Notes: a model not told the origin generated them from the letters alone. A DNA stretch of 12,753 nt from an uncultured Eubacteriales bacterium (GCA_900544945.1 UQXG01000058.1:1-12753), one strand, 5' to 3'. Shown: positions 5,963-12,539, counted from the stretch's first letter. Numbers and translations: made by a program.

Positions 5963-5998
5963 TTGACACCGGCTTTATTCGGTATTATAATGTAATAC
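5963..5998 (+). promoter_or_regulatory. Consensus sigma-A promoter with overlapping dyad, metal operon
   Basis: A perfect TTGACA (5963-5968) and a perfect TATAAT (5986-5991) stand 17 bp apart. The inverted repeat GTATTA (5982-5987), five bases, TAATAC (5993-5998) covers the -10. So strong a promoter needs a repressor, and the dyad is well placed for one; the divergent CsoR-like protein is the obvious candidate. Confidence 0.8.
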
Positions 5999-6069
5999 GT
6001 ACGGAACAACGCAAAGCGGCTTATTCAGCAGACATTAATATAGAAAACATTGAAAGGAGATTGATTTCT

Positions 6070-6447
6070 ATGCATCTCGATCACGATCATACCGGTCTTC
6101 CTCATGACCATCCTCACACCCACGAGCACACCCATGACGGTGTGACCCATACCCATGAGCACGTCCACGATCACGAGCACGACCATCACCACGACCACGA
6201 CTGCCAGGGCAGCTGCGGCACCTGCCCTTCCCAGTGCGAGCACACCCCCATGGAGGAGCTGACCGCCCTGATGAAGTATATGGTGGGTCACAACGCCGCC
6301 CACGCCAAGGAGCTGGCAGATCTGGCCGGTCAGCTGGACAAGGCCGGCAACCACACCGCCTATGAGCAGGTGATGACCGCCGTTTCCGATTTTGAAAAGG
6401 GCAATATGCGTCTGAGCGTTGTCCTGACCAGCCTGGAGCACGAATAA
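6070..6447 (+). CDS. His/Cys-rich putative metal-binding protein (nickel chaperone or store)
   Basis: The 125-residue protein has two parts. Residues 1-58 hold 20 histidines in HDH/HTHEH runs (such as HVHDHEHDHHHDHD) and then a Cys cluster C45-x3-C49-x2-C52-x3-C56. Residues 61-125 form a compact, probably helical domain (MEELTALMKYMVGHNAAHAK, ADLAGQLDKAGN, VMTAVSDFEKGN) with three more histidines and one at the end. The His tail resembles those of nickel chaperones such as HypB or SlyD, but neither a GTPase nor an isomerase domain is present, and I do not recognise the C-terminal family by name. The ATG at 6070 follows AAAGGAGA. It is co-transcribed with the CooT-like gene, 12 bases away. Storage, buffering or delivery of Ni, Co, Zn or Cu is inferred. 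Confidence 0.82.
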   Translation: MHLDHDHTGLPHDHPHTHEHTHDGVTHTHEHVHDHEHDHHHDHDCQGSCGTCPSQCEHTPMEELTALMKYMVGHNAAHAKELADLAGQLDKAGNHTAYEQVMTAVSDFEKGNMRLSVVLTSLEHE

Positions 6448-6459
6448 GGAGGCTTTTGT

Positions 6460-6654
6460 ATGTGCCTGTCTACTGTTTACAAAAATAAGCTGACCCCGGA
6501 GACCATCATGATGAAGAACGTCATGCGCATTGAGTGCAAGGACGGCATGGTGATCCTCACCGACCTGATGGAACGTCAGATGGCCGTGGAGGGGACTCTG
6601 GAAATGGCCAACCTGGTGGACGGGGTGGCCGTCATCAAGGAATCCGTCGCCTAA
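6460..6654 (+). CDS. cooT: CooT-like small nickel-binding protein
   Basis: The 64-residue protein opens with Met-Cys, and has the short beta-rich pattern MCLSTVYKNK, RIECKDGMVILTDLMERQMAV, ANLVDGVAVIKES. This fits the CooT family (about 60-70 residues; also annotated as a predicted RNA-binding protein), in which Cys2 is the Ni(II) ligand in the homodimer of Rhodospirillum rubrum CooT, an accessory protein for carbon monoxide dehydrogenase. C26 is the only other cysteine. The ribosome site AAGGAGG overlaps the stop codon of the His-rich gene, so translation is coupled. No CODH or other nickel enzyme is in the window. No convincing terminator was found; the hairpins of the repeat at 6733-6880 may serve. 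Confidence 0.75.
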   Translation: MCLSTVYKNKLTPETIMMKNVMRIECKDGMVILTDLMERQMAVEGTLEMANLVDGVAVIKESVA

Positions 6655-6910
6655 TCGGCGAGTCGCAAGGCACGGATGTCAATGCGCGCCCAAATAGAAG
6701 GTGCCATTGCGAACCAGTGGCAATCCATCCCCCCTTGGCTCCCACTCTGGGGGGAGCTGTCACGAAGTGACTGAGAAGGAAACAAGGCCCTCACCGTCTT
6801 TGGCAAAGCTTCCCTAGGAAAGAGGCAAGGCCCTCATCCGTCACGGCTTCGCCGTGCCACCTTCCCCGTGGGGGAAGGCTTTGCGTTATGACATTCCACA
6901 AATCACCCCA
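6655..6910. other. Gene-free repeat region after the metal operon
   Basis: No credible reading frame lies here. It holds a short stretch at 6703-6720 (CATTGCGAACCAGTGGCA) nearly identical to the reverse complement of 556-575, then the dispersed repeat at 6733-6880, within which CAAGGCCCTCA(T)CCGTC occurs twice (about 6783 and 6826), suggesting a partial internal duplication. Confidence 0.55.
6733..6880 (-). repeat. Dispersed repeat, right copy, inverted relative to 5337-5481
   Basis: Read on the minus strand it begins AGCCTTCCCCCAC and carries the block CACGGCGAAGCCGTGACGGA found in the left copy (29 bp exact: 6828-6856 against 5347-5375). It ends TGACAGCTCCCC, then GTGGGAGCCAAGG, as the left copy does. 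The middle differs by insertions and a small duplication. An 8-bp hairpin at 6860-6878 (CCTTCCCC/GGGGAAGG) may give weak termination for the metal operon. Confidence 0.78.
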
Positions 6911-6934
6911 CCGGCTCCCAGGTTTGGGAGCCGG
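6911..6934. repeat. Perfect 10-bp hairpin upstream of perR
   Basis: CCGGCTCCCA (6911-6920) and TGGGAGCCGG (6925-6934) pair perfectly around GGTT. No proper T-tract follows on either strand, so it is at most a weak terminator; it may be a remnant of the neighbouring repeat. Confidence 0.5.
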
Positions 6935-6956
6935 CATCCATTCAAAATTTATTTGC

Positions 6957-6971
6957 AAATAATTCTTATTT
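6957..6971. promoter_or_regulatory. Candidate PerR box
   Basis: AAATAATTCTTATTT is a 7-1-7 inverted repeat with six of seven pairs matching, the same architecture and AT-richness as the PerR box (TTATAATNATTATAA). It lies five bases upstream of the -35 of the perR promoter, so it could mediate autoregulation and peroxide control of the whole operon. Confidence 0.55.
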
Positions 6972-6976
6972 ACATA

Positions 6977-7005
6977 TTGACAAACAGAAGCTTCCGTGAT
7001 ATACT
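6977..7005 (+). promoter_or_regulatory. Sigma-A promoter of the perR-rubrerythrin-rubredoxin operon
   Basis: A perfect TTGACA (6977-6982) and TATACT (7000-7005, 5/6) are 17 bp apart. The predicted start near 7012 leaves a leader of about 42 bases before the perR ATG. It is adjacent to the candidate PerR box. Confidence 0.8.
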
Positions 7006-7053
7006 CAGCTCGTAAACAAGAATCACTTACAAACAGAGCTTACGGAGGTGCCT

Positions 7054-7464
7054 ATGGAAGTCGGCGCAAAGCAATTCAAAAAGCGCAACGCCATTCTCAC
7101 CTGCCTGCGCTCCACCAAAAGCCATCCATCTGCGGAAATGGTGCACGAAATGCTCAGAACGGAGCATCCGGATATTTCCCTGGCGACGGTTTACCGGAAC
7201 CTGACCTGGTTCAAGAACCAGGGACTTGTGACCAGCGTAGCCACCGTCCGGGGTATCGAGCGGTTCGACGCCAACACGGAGCCTCATGTGCATTTCATCT
7301 GCAATCAATGCGATGCGGTGCTGGATCTTCCGGAGATGGAAGTACCCCAAAGCCTGAGCAATGGAGCGGAGCAAGCCTCCGGCTGCTTGGTTCAGGACTG
7401 CCGGCTGACCTTCACAGGTCTTTGCCGGAACTGCGCGAAACTCAGAAAAGGATACACAAATTAA
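7054..7464 (+). CDS. perR: PerR-like peroxide-sensing repressor (Fur family)
   Basis: The 136-residue Fur-family protein has a winged helix domain (about 5-70, with HPDISLATVYRNLTWFKNQG) and a metal-binding dimerisation domain. Structural zinc cysteines are C83/C86 and C124/C127. The regulatory ligands line up exactly in spacing with B. subtilis PerR: D72, H78, H80 and D91 match D85, H91, H93 and D104, and H24 matches H37. Asp rather than Glu at the D104 position is the PerR-like state. Iron-catalysed His oxidation would release DNA on exposure to H2O2. The ATG at 7054 is chosen because GGAGG lies five bases before it; a GTG two codons earlier overlaps that site. It leads an operon of peroxide-reducing proteins, which fits. 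Confidence 0.9.
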   Translation: MEVGAKQFKKRNAILTCLRSTKSHPSAEMVHEMLRTEHPDISLATVYRNLTWFKNQGLVTSVATVRGIERFDANTEPHVHFICNQCDAVLDLPEMEVPQSLSNGAEQASGCLVQDCRLTFTGLCRNCAKLRKGYTN

Positions 7465-7488
7465 AATCAATTTAGGGAGGATATTATT

Positions 7489-8187
7489 ATGAAGAAATTT
7501 GTTTGCCCCGTCTGCGGCTACGTCTACGAAGGAGACTCCATCCCCGAAGGCTTCAAGTGCCCCGTGTGCCATGTGGACGGCTCCAAGTTCAAGGAAATGG
7601 AAGAGGGCAAGCTGGCTGCCGAGCACGAGTACGGCATCTACGCCAAGACCGTCAAGAACAACCCCGACATCTCCGAGGAGGACAAGAAGTTCATCTTTGA
7701 GCAGCTGAAGGCCAACTTCCAGGGCGAGTGCAGCGAAGTGGGCATGTACCTGTGCATGGCTCGGATCGCCCATCGTGAGGGCTATCCGGAAATCGGCCTG
7801 TACTGGGAGAAGGCCGCCTATGAGGAAGCCGAGCACGCCGCCAAGTTCGCCGAGATGCTGGGCGAGGACCTGGAGCCCAACATGAAGGCCTCCACCCGGG
7901 CGAATCTGGCCTGGCGTGTGGACTGCGAGTTCGGCGCCACCCAGGGCAAGTTTGATCTGGCCTCCTGCGCCAAGCGCAACGGTCTGGATGCCATCCACGA
8001 CACCGTCCACGAAATGGCCCGTGACGAGGCCCGCCACGGCCGTGCACTGAAGGGTATGCTGGATCGGTACTTCGCCAAGGAGATCGCTCTGGAGAAGGCC
8101 GCCGCCAAGGCCAACAAGGTCGCTGAGAAGGCCGTTGACGCAGCCGCCGACGTAGCCTCCAAGCTGGGCGACATCTTCAAGAAGTAA
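7489..8187 (+). CDS. Reverse rubrerythrin (rubredoxin domain first), peroxide reductase
   Basis: The 232-residue protein has an N-terminal rubredoxin-like Fe(SCys)4 domain (C6, C9, C24, C27) followed by a ferritin-like diiron four-helix bundle (about 45-195). Likely diiron ligands are E80 or E83, E113-x-x-H116, E147 and E180-x-x-H183. This reversed domain order defines the reverse rubrerythrins of clostridia, which reduce H2O2 with electrons from NADH via rubredoxin and its reductase. The gene follows perR by 24 bases and precedes a rubredoxin, its likely electron donor. The ribosome site is GGGAGG. Odd point: a lysine/alanine-rich amphipathic tail of about 35 residues (from KEIALEKAAAKANKVAEKA) not usual in the family. 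Acts in the cytoplasm. Confidence 0.93.
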   Translation: MKKFVCPVCGYVYEGDSIPEGFKCPVCHVDGSKFKEMEEGKLAAEHEYGIYAKTVKNNPDISEEDKKFIFEQLKANFQGECSEVGMYLCMARIAHREGYPEIGLYWEKAAYEEAEHAAKFAEMLGEDLEPNMKASTRANLAWRVDCEFGATQGKFDLASCAKRNGLDAIHDTVHEMARDEARHGRALKGMLDRYFAKEIALEKAAAKANKVAEKAVDAAADVASKLGDIFKK

Positions 8188-8223
8188 TCGAAGCTGCCAG
8201 AATAAGTCAAAGGAGAAGCACCT

Positions 8224-8358
8224 ATGAAATATGTCTGCGATGTCTGCGGCTGGGTCTATGACGAGGAAGAAACCGGCGTCAAGTTTGAGGATCTGCCCGA
8301 GGATTTCGAATGCCCCCTGTGCGGCGTGGGAAAGGATCAGTTCTCCCCCGCGGAATAA
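8224..8358 (+). CDS. Short-form rubredoxin (44 residues)
   Basis: The protein begins MKYVCDVCGWVYDEEE and ends with DFECPLCGVGKDQFSPAE. C5, C8, C30 and C33 form the Fe(SCys)4 site, and Y/W/F residues typical of rubredoxin are conserved. Most rubredoxins have 52-54 residues with 29 residues between the Cys pairs; here 21 separate them, so the loop is cut by about eight residues, as in the 45-residue rubredoxin of Desulfovibrio desulfuricans. AAAGGAG lies eight bases before the ATG. Its place 36 bases after the reverse rubrerythrin, in the same transcript, marks it as the likely electron donor for peroxide reduction. It is closed by a strong terminator. Confidence 0.93.
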   Translation: MKYVCDVCGWVYDEEETGVKFEDLPEDFECPLCGVGKDQFSPAE

Positions 8359-8368
8359 GTACTCCCTT

Positions 8369-8400
8369 CAGGGAACCGTGCAAACGGTTCCCTGTTTTTT
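8369..8400 (+). terminator. Intrinsic terminator of the perR operon
   Basis: An 11-bp stem (CAGGGAACCGT at 8369-8379, ACGGTTCCCTG at 8384-8394) with loop GCAA is followed by six T residues, 10 bases past the rubredoxin stop codon. Confidence 0.93.
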
Positions 8401-8437
8401 ATACGAGTTTTCAGATAGCCCCTAAGAAATAGTATTA

Positions 8438-8466
8438 TTGACAGTACAGGGAAATCCGGGTATGAT
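8438..8466 (+). promoter_or_regulatory. Sigma-A promoter of the membrane-protein gene
   Basis: A perfect TTGACA (8438-8443) and TATGAT (8461-8466, 5/6) at 17 bp, placed between the perR-operon terminator and the next start codon. No clear operator was seen. Confidence 0.8.
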
Positions 8467-8501
8467 ACAGGCATCTTGTTATCCGAAAATGGGGTGCTGC
8501 A

Positions 8502-10235
8502 ATGACACTGGTCAAGCTGTTCTTCTATGCGCTTTCCACCCTGGGTTCCTTCGAGCTGCTGCGTCTGGCGGGGCGGGACAGAATTCAAACGCACTTTCTG
8601 CCCAGCCTGACCATTGCGGTGCAGGTAAGCGTACTGTTTCTTGCCGGACTGTGGAATCTGCTGCCGGAGGCCGCCGGAATTCTGTACCTTCTCGGCTTCT
8701 TTGGGCTTTTTCTGTTGGTCGTTCGGGAAAAATCCCTGAATTTTCTTCGGAAATATGCGGATTTCGGCTATGCTGCCCTGGCAATTCTACTCCTTGCCTG
8801 CGCCCTGGCGGTGAAAGGCAAAATGTTCCTGCAATACGACAATTTCTCCCACTGGGCACTGGTAGTCCGGGAAATGCTCCGCTTTGATCGATTTCCCAAT
8901 TTTGCGGACACGCTGATTCACTTCCAGGAATATCCCCTGGGCAGTGCCGCCTACATCTACTACTTCGCCCATTGGGTGGGAACCACTGAGCCGCTGCAAA
9001 TGCTCGCTCAGGCCTACGCCATCGCCGCGGCGATACTGCCGCTGTTCTCCCGGGTGACCGGGCGGAAGCCCCTTTGCTGTGCCGCTCTGCTGGGCTTTGC
9101 CTGGTTTGTGTTTGACTACAACACCGCCATTACCGATCTGCTGGTGGATACCCTGCTTCCCATGGTGGGAATGTGTGCCCTGCTCTTTGCCGTGACCCAC
9201 TGCAAAGAAGGGTGCGGAAAATTTGAGCTTTTCTGCGCCGCCTGCTATTCTATCTGGCTGGTTCAGATTAAAAACTCCGGCATTTTCTTCCTCCTTCCCA
9301 TTGTCCTGGTCATTGTGCCTTATGCCCATCGGCAAAAAGCCTGGGGAGCCTGTGCTCCGGTTCTCCTGGCTCCCCTGGTTTCCCTGGTGCTGTGGCAGAA
9401 GCACTGCGCCTACGTTTTCCCGGCGGCCGCCTCCACCACCCACGCCATGACCCTGTCTAATTATCAGGCCACCCTCCAGGGAAAATCCGCCGAGGAGATT
9501 CTCACCATCTGCCGCTCCTTTCTGACCTTTGCCGCCACCTACCGGGGACTTTGGCTGACCATAGCCTTCTGCGGGATACTGGGCGGGCTGGTCTTCCTTT
9601 TGAACCGGCCTATGCGCAAGGATTTTATCCGAATTGTCCTGTTCTCCGCCGGGCTGTACCTTGTCTATCAGCTGGGAAATCTGGGCATGTACCTGTTCTC
9701 CATGCCCACCGTGCAGGCTCTGCGTCTGGCCGGCGTGGAACGGTACACCAAAACCGTCCTTCTGGCCATTCTCTATCTGAACATGCTTCCGATGCTCCGG
9801 CTGATTTCCGACACACCCGTTAAATCTCGCGCGCTGGCCCTCACCGCAGGGTTCCTAGTGACACTGTTTGCCTTCCTCTATCTGAATCTCGGCTCTCTGG
9901 AGGCTATTTTCCAGGGGCGGGAGGATCCGGCCAAGCGGCAATGGCTGGAATCGGTGCGGGTGGAATACGGTCTGCCGGAAGGAGAATCCTACCGCGTTCT
10001 GCTGCCCGTCGAGGCAGCCAACGACCACGGCTACACCTACGTTCTGACCCGCTACACCTTCCGAAGCAATTCCGTTCAGGTTCTGACCGAGGACGATTTG
10101 GGAAGTCTGTCGGCGGACGATGCCAATTTCCTGCTGATTTACAGTGCGCAATCTCCGGCGGTTTCCGCCTGGGTGCGCACCCATTATCCCGATCAGTCCG
10201 ACCGCCCGGTCGTCAATCTCTGGATGGGGAAATAG
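8502..10235 (+). CDS. Polytopic membrane protein, possible GT-C-type glycosyltransferase
   Basis: The 577-residue protein has about 12 hydrophobic segments spread over residues 1-460 and a soluble C-terminal part of about 110 residues (from REDPAKRQWLESVRVEYGLP). The long polar loop after the third or fourth segment carries YDNFSHWALVVREML (D113, H117, W118) and FQEYPLGSAAYIYY, patterns I associate with a family of uncharacterised Firmicute membrane proteins. An acidic residue in an early extracytoplasmic loop is the layout of GT-C glycosyltransferases that use lipid-linked sugars, but no exact catalytic motif proves this. The ribosome site, GGGGTG, is weak. It is transcribed alone, between its own promoter and terminator, so neighbours give no clue. 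A cell-envelope glycan role is a guess. Confidence 0.6.
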   Translation: MTLVKLFFYALSTLGSFELLRLAGRDRIQTHFLPSLTIAVQVSVLFLAGLWNLLPEAAGILYLLGFFGLFLLVVREKSLNFLRKYADFGYAALAILLLACALAVKGKMFLQYDNFSHWALVVREMLRFDRFPNFADTLIHFQEYPLGSAAYIYYFAHWVGTTEPLQMLAQAYAIAAAILPLFSRVTGRKPLCCAALLGFAWFVFDYNTAITDLLVDTLLPMVGMCALLFAVTHCKEGCGKFELFCAACYSIWLVQIKNSGIFFLLPIVLVIVPYAHRQKAWGACAPVLLAPLVSLVLWQKHCAYVFPAAASTTHAMTLSNYQATLQGKSAEEILTICRSFLTFAATYRGLWLTIAFCGILGGLVFLLNRPMRKDFIRIVLFSAGLYLVYQLGNLGMYLFSMPTVQALRLAGVERYTKTVLLAILYLNMLPMLRLISDTPVKSRALALTAGFLVTLFAFLYLNLGSLEAIFQGREDPAKRQWLESVRVEYGLPEGESYRVLLPVEAANDHGYTYVLTRYTFRSNSVQVLTEDDLGSLSADDANFLLIYSAQSPAVSAWVRTHYPDQSDRPVVNLWMGK

Positions 10236-10237
10236 CC

Positions 10238-10275
10238 AAAAAGAGGAAGCAAATTTCGGTTTGCTTCCTCTTTTT
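10238..10275 (+). terminator. Intrinsic terminator after the membrane-protein gene
   Basis: A perfect 16-bp stem runs from 10238-10253 (AAAAAGAGGAAGCAAA) to 10260-10275 (TTTGCTTCCTCTTTTT) around TTTCGG. The T-rich 3' arm supplies the T-tract. The A-rich 5' arm makes it potentially bidirectional. It starts two bases after the stop codon. Confidence 0.92.
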
Positions 10276-10361
10276 GTGCATTTTGGGCGGAAATAAATCT
10301 GAACAGCCCTTGAATTTTTCTTGAATTCTCCCCGGCAGGGGTGGAAGTTTCCCGGCATTTG

Positions 10362-10370
10362 TGGTATACT
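10362..10370 (+). promoter_or_regulatory. Extended -10 promoter of the U32 peptidase gene
   Basis: TGGTATACT gives a TGn extended -10 (TG at 10362-10363, TATACT at 10365-10370). The region 17 bp upstream (TGGAAG) matches the -35 consensus in only 3/6, which extended -10 promoters tolerate. The start would be near 10377, about 47 bases before the ATG. Confidence 0.55.
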
Positions 10371-10423
10371 GTGGGCAATTATAGGATGCGGAAGTATGCA
10401 AACCTTTGAACGGAGAGAAGACT

Positions 10424-12505
10424 ATGCTGGAATTACTGTCCCCCGCCGGTTCCATGGAGGCCCTGCGGGCCGCGGTGCAGAACGGTGCCAACGCGGTGTA
10501 CCTGGGCGTGGGGAATCTGAACGCCCGCCAGAGCGCCAAGAATTTCACCCCCCAGACTTTGGTGGATGCGGTGAAATACTGCCACGTCCGGGGCGTGGAT
10601 GTGCACCTGACCCTGAACACCCTGGTCTCCGACCGGGAAATGAAGGAGGCGGCGGAGCTCATCCGCCACGCCGCCCAGTACAATATTGACGCCTTTATCG
10701 TCCAGGATTTAGGGGTTGTGCAGCTGTGCCGCCAGATTGCGCCCCACATTCCTATCCACGGCTCCACCCAGATGACCGTCCATTCCCTGCCCGGAGTGCA
10801 GCTGTGCGCCGCCATGGGCATGAAGCGGGTGGTGCTCAGCCGGGAGCTGAGCCGGGAGGAGATTCGGTACATCTGTGCAAATTCCCCCATCGAAATTGAG
10901 GTTTTCGCCCACGGGGCTCTGTGCATGAGCTACAGCGGCCAGTGCTACCTGTCCGCCGCCATCGGCGGCCGCTCCGGCAACCGAGGCCGGTGCGCCCAGC
11001 CCTGCCGCCAGAGCTACGGCTATGGCCGCTGGGAGGAAAAATATCCCCTGAGCCTGAAGGATAACTGCCTGGTGCACTACTTAGGCGAACTGGAAAGCAT
11101 GGGCGTGGCCTCCGTGAAGCTGGAAGGACGGATGAAAAAGCCCGAGTATGTGGCCACCGTCACCGCCGTGTACCGGAAGGCCATCGACGAGGGCGTGGTT
11201 ACGAAACCCATGATGGACGCCCTTATGACCGCCTTCAACCGCCAGGGCTTCACCGACGGCTATTACACCAGCCGGGTCAACCGGAAAATGTTCGGCATCC
11301 GTCAGGACACCCGGGACGATCCCCAGTGGCTCCAGGCGGCGAGACAGTCCTTTGAGGCGGGGGAAACTCCGCTGGTTGACCTGAAATTCCGGGCAGTGGT
11401 CACTGTGGACGGCAGTTCCCTGACCGCCACTGACCCGGAAGGCCGCACCTGTACCGTCAACGGCCCCCGGCCGGAGCTGGCCCGGAATGTTGCCCTGACC
11501 GGAGAAATGCTTGCCCAGCGGGTGGCAAAAACCGGCGGCACGCCCTACCGCTGCGTGGAGGTACGCACCCGGGTTGACCCAGGCCTCATCATCTCCGCCG
11601 CCGCCGTCAACGCCATGCGCCGGGATGTGCTCAATCAGCTTACCGCCCTGCGGGCCCGGCGGGAGGACTTTCCCATCAACCCGCCCAAAAGCGTCCCCGA
11701 CTATCGGGGGCCAAAGGATTTGCCCGGTCTGACCGTCCAGGTCACCACCCGGGAGCAGCTGACCCCGAACCTGCTCAATTCCGAAACCGCCATGCTCTAT
11801 GTGCCCCTGCACATTCTGGCCGCCGACCCGGAAATGACCGGTCTTCTGGTTCAGCGGGGGCGGCTGGCGGTGGTGCTGCCCCGGATCGTTCACGACGGGG
11901 AAATGCCGAAGCTGAAAAAGGATTTGGCATTACTTCAAAGCATCGGCGTGAAGAATGCTTTGGTTGGCAATCTGGGTCTTCTGGCGCCTGCCCGGGAGGC
12001 GGGAATGCGGATTCACGGAGACTTCGGCCTGAACATCTACAATTCCGTATCCATGAACGTGCTGCGTTCTTTGGAGGTCTGCTCGGCTCTCGTCAGCTTC
12101 GAGATGACCCTGCCCCAGATCCGGGACTTGAGCAAGGCGGTGAACGCGGAGATTCTGGCCTACGGCAGAATGCCCCTGATGATCACCGAGCAGTGTCTGA
12201 TTCAGGGGCGCACCGGCGAGTGCACCTGCCACTTAGGCAGCACCAAGCTGACCGACAAAACCGGCGCGGAGTTCCCCATCCTCAAGGATGGAGACAGCTG
12301 CCGCAGCGTGCTGTTCAACGGCAAGAAGCTCAGCTGGCTGGATCGGCAGGACGACCTGGCAAAGCTGGGGGTCTGGGCCATCCGGCTGTACTTCACCACG
12401 GAGAATGCCCGGGAGGTTGACCGGGTTCTGGAGGATTACCTGAATCCCGCTCCCTTTGACCCCGGCGCCTGCACGAGAGGGTTGTACCTGCGCGGCGTGG
12501 AGTGA
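10424..12505 (+). CDS. U32-family peptidase/RNA hydroxylation-type protein, long form
   Basis: The 693-residue protein starts LELLSPAGSMEALRAAVQNG, typical of the U32 family. The U32 signature runs from E159 with VFAHGALCMSYSGQCYLS, followed by GGRSGNRGRCAQPCRQSYG; C167, C174, C190 and C194 are the conserved cysteines. A middle section (about 360-450, RAVVTVDGSSLTATDPEGRT onward) looks like the DUF3656 domain of long U32 proteins, and a C-terminal part has further cysteines (EQCLIQGRTGECTCHLGSTK). Length and layout match RlhA of E. coli (about 650 residues), needed for 23S rRNA C2501 hydroxylation, better than the short collagenase-like forms. The ATG at 10424 follows GGAGAG. Whether this one modifies rRNA or tRNA, or acts as a peptidase, cannot be told from sequence. 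Confidence 0.9.
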   Translation: MLELLSPAGSMEALRAAVQNGANAVYLGVGNLNARQSAKNFTPQTLVDAVKYCHVRGVDVHLTLNTLVSDREMKEAAELIRHAAQYNIDAFIVQDLGVVQLCRQIAPHIPIHGSTQMTVHSLPGVQLCAAMGMKRVVLSRELSREEIRYICANSPIEIEVFAHGALCMSYSGQCYLSAAIGGRSGNRGRCAQPCRQSYGYGRWEEKYPLSLKDNCLVHYLGELESMGVASVKLEGRMKKPEYVATVTAVYRKAIDEGVVTKPMMDALMTAFNRQGFTDGYYTSRVNRKMFGIRQDTRDDPQWLQAARQSFEAGETPLVDLKFRAVVTVDGSSLTATDPEGRTCTVNGPRPELARNVALTGEMLAQRVAKTGGTPYRCVEVRTRVDPGLIISAAAVNAMRRDVLNQLTALRARREDFPINPPKSVPDYRGPKDLPGLTVQVTTREQLTPNLLNSETAMLYVPLHILAADPEMTGLLVQRGRLAVVLPRIVHDGEMPKLKKDLALLQSIGVKNALVGNLGLLAPAREAGMRIHGDFGLNIYNSVSMNVLRSLEVCSALVSFEMTLPQIRDLSKAVNAEILAYGRMPLMITEQCLIQGRTGECTCHLGSTKLTDKTGAEFPILKDGDSCRSVLFNGKKLSWLDRQDDLAKLGVWAIRLYFTTENAREVDRVLEDYLNPAPFDPGACTRGLYLRGVE

Positions 12506-12511
12506 TGGAAA

Positions 12512-12539
12512 TGCAAAATGTAAAATGCAAAATGCAAAA
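12512..12539. repeat. Four tandem 7-bp units (TGCAAAA)
   Basis: Units at 12512, 12519, 12526 and 12533 read TGCAAAA except the second (TGTAAAA). The array begins seven bases after the U32 stop codon. It is AT-rich in otherwise GC-rich DNA and directly precedes the palindromic repeat at 12564-12645. Confidence 0.8.

Noticed and set aside
5359..6069. Upstream in-frame extension of the His-rich protein
   Set aside because: It would run through the dispersed repeat, the opposite-strand csoR-like gene and the consensus promoter; the ATG at 6070 has a good AAAGGAGA site.
6911..6934. Rho-independent terminator of the cooT-like gene
   Set aside because: The hairpin is perfect but lacks a T-tract and lies over 250 bp from the stop, so it is listed only as a hairpin.
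7027..8037. 336-codon open frame on the minus strand opposite perR and rubrerythrin
   Set aside because: Antisense of two well-supported genes with strong start sites and known motifs; the open frame follows from their GC-rich codon use.
11081..11893. 270-codon open frame on the minus strand opposite the U32 gene
   Set aside because: Shadow of a confident gene; composition is typical of reversed GC-rich codons.
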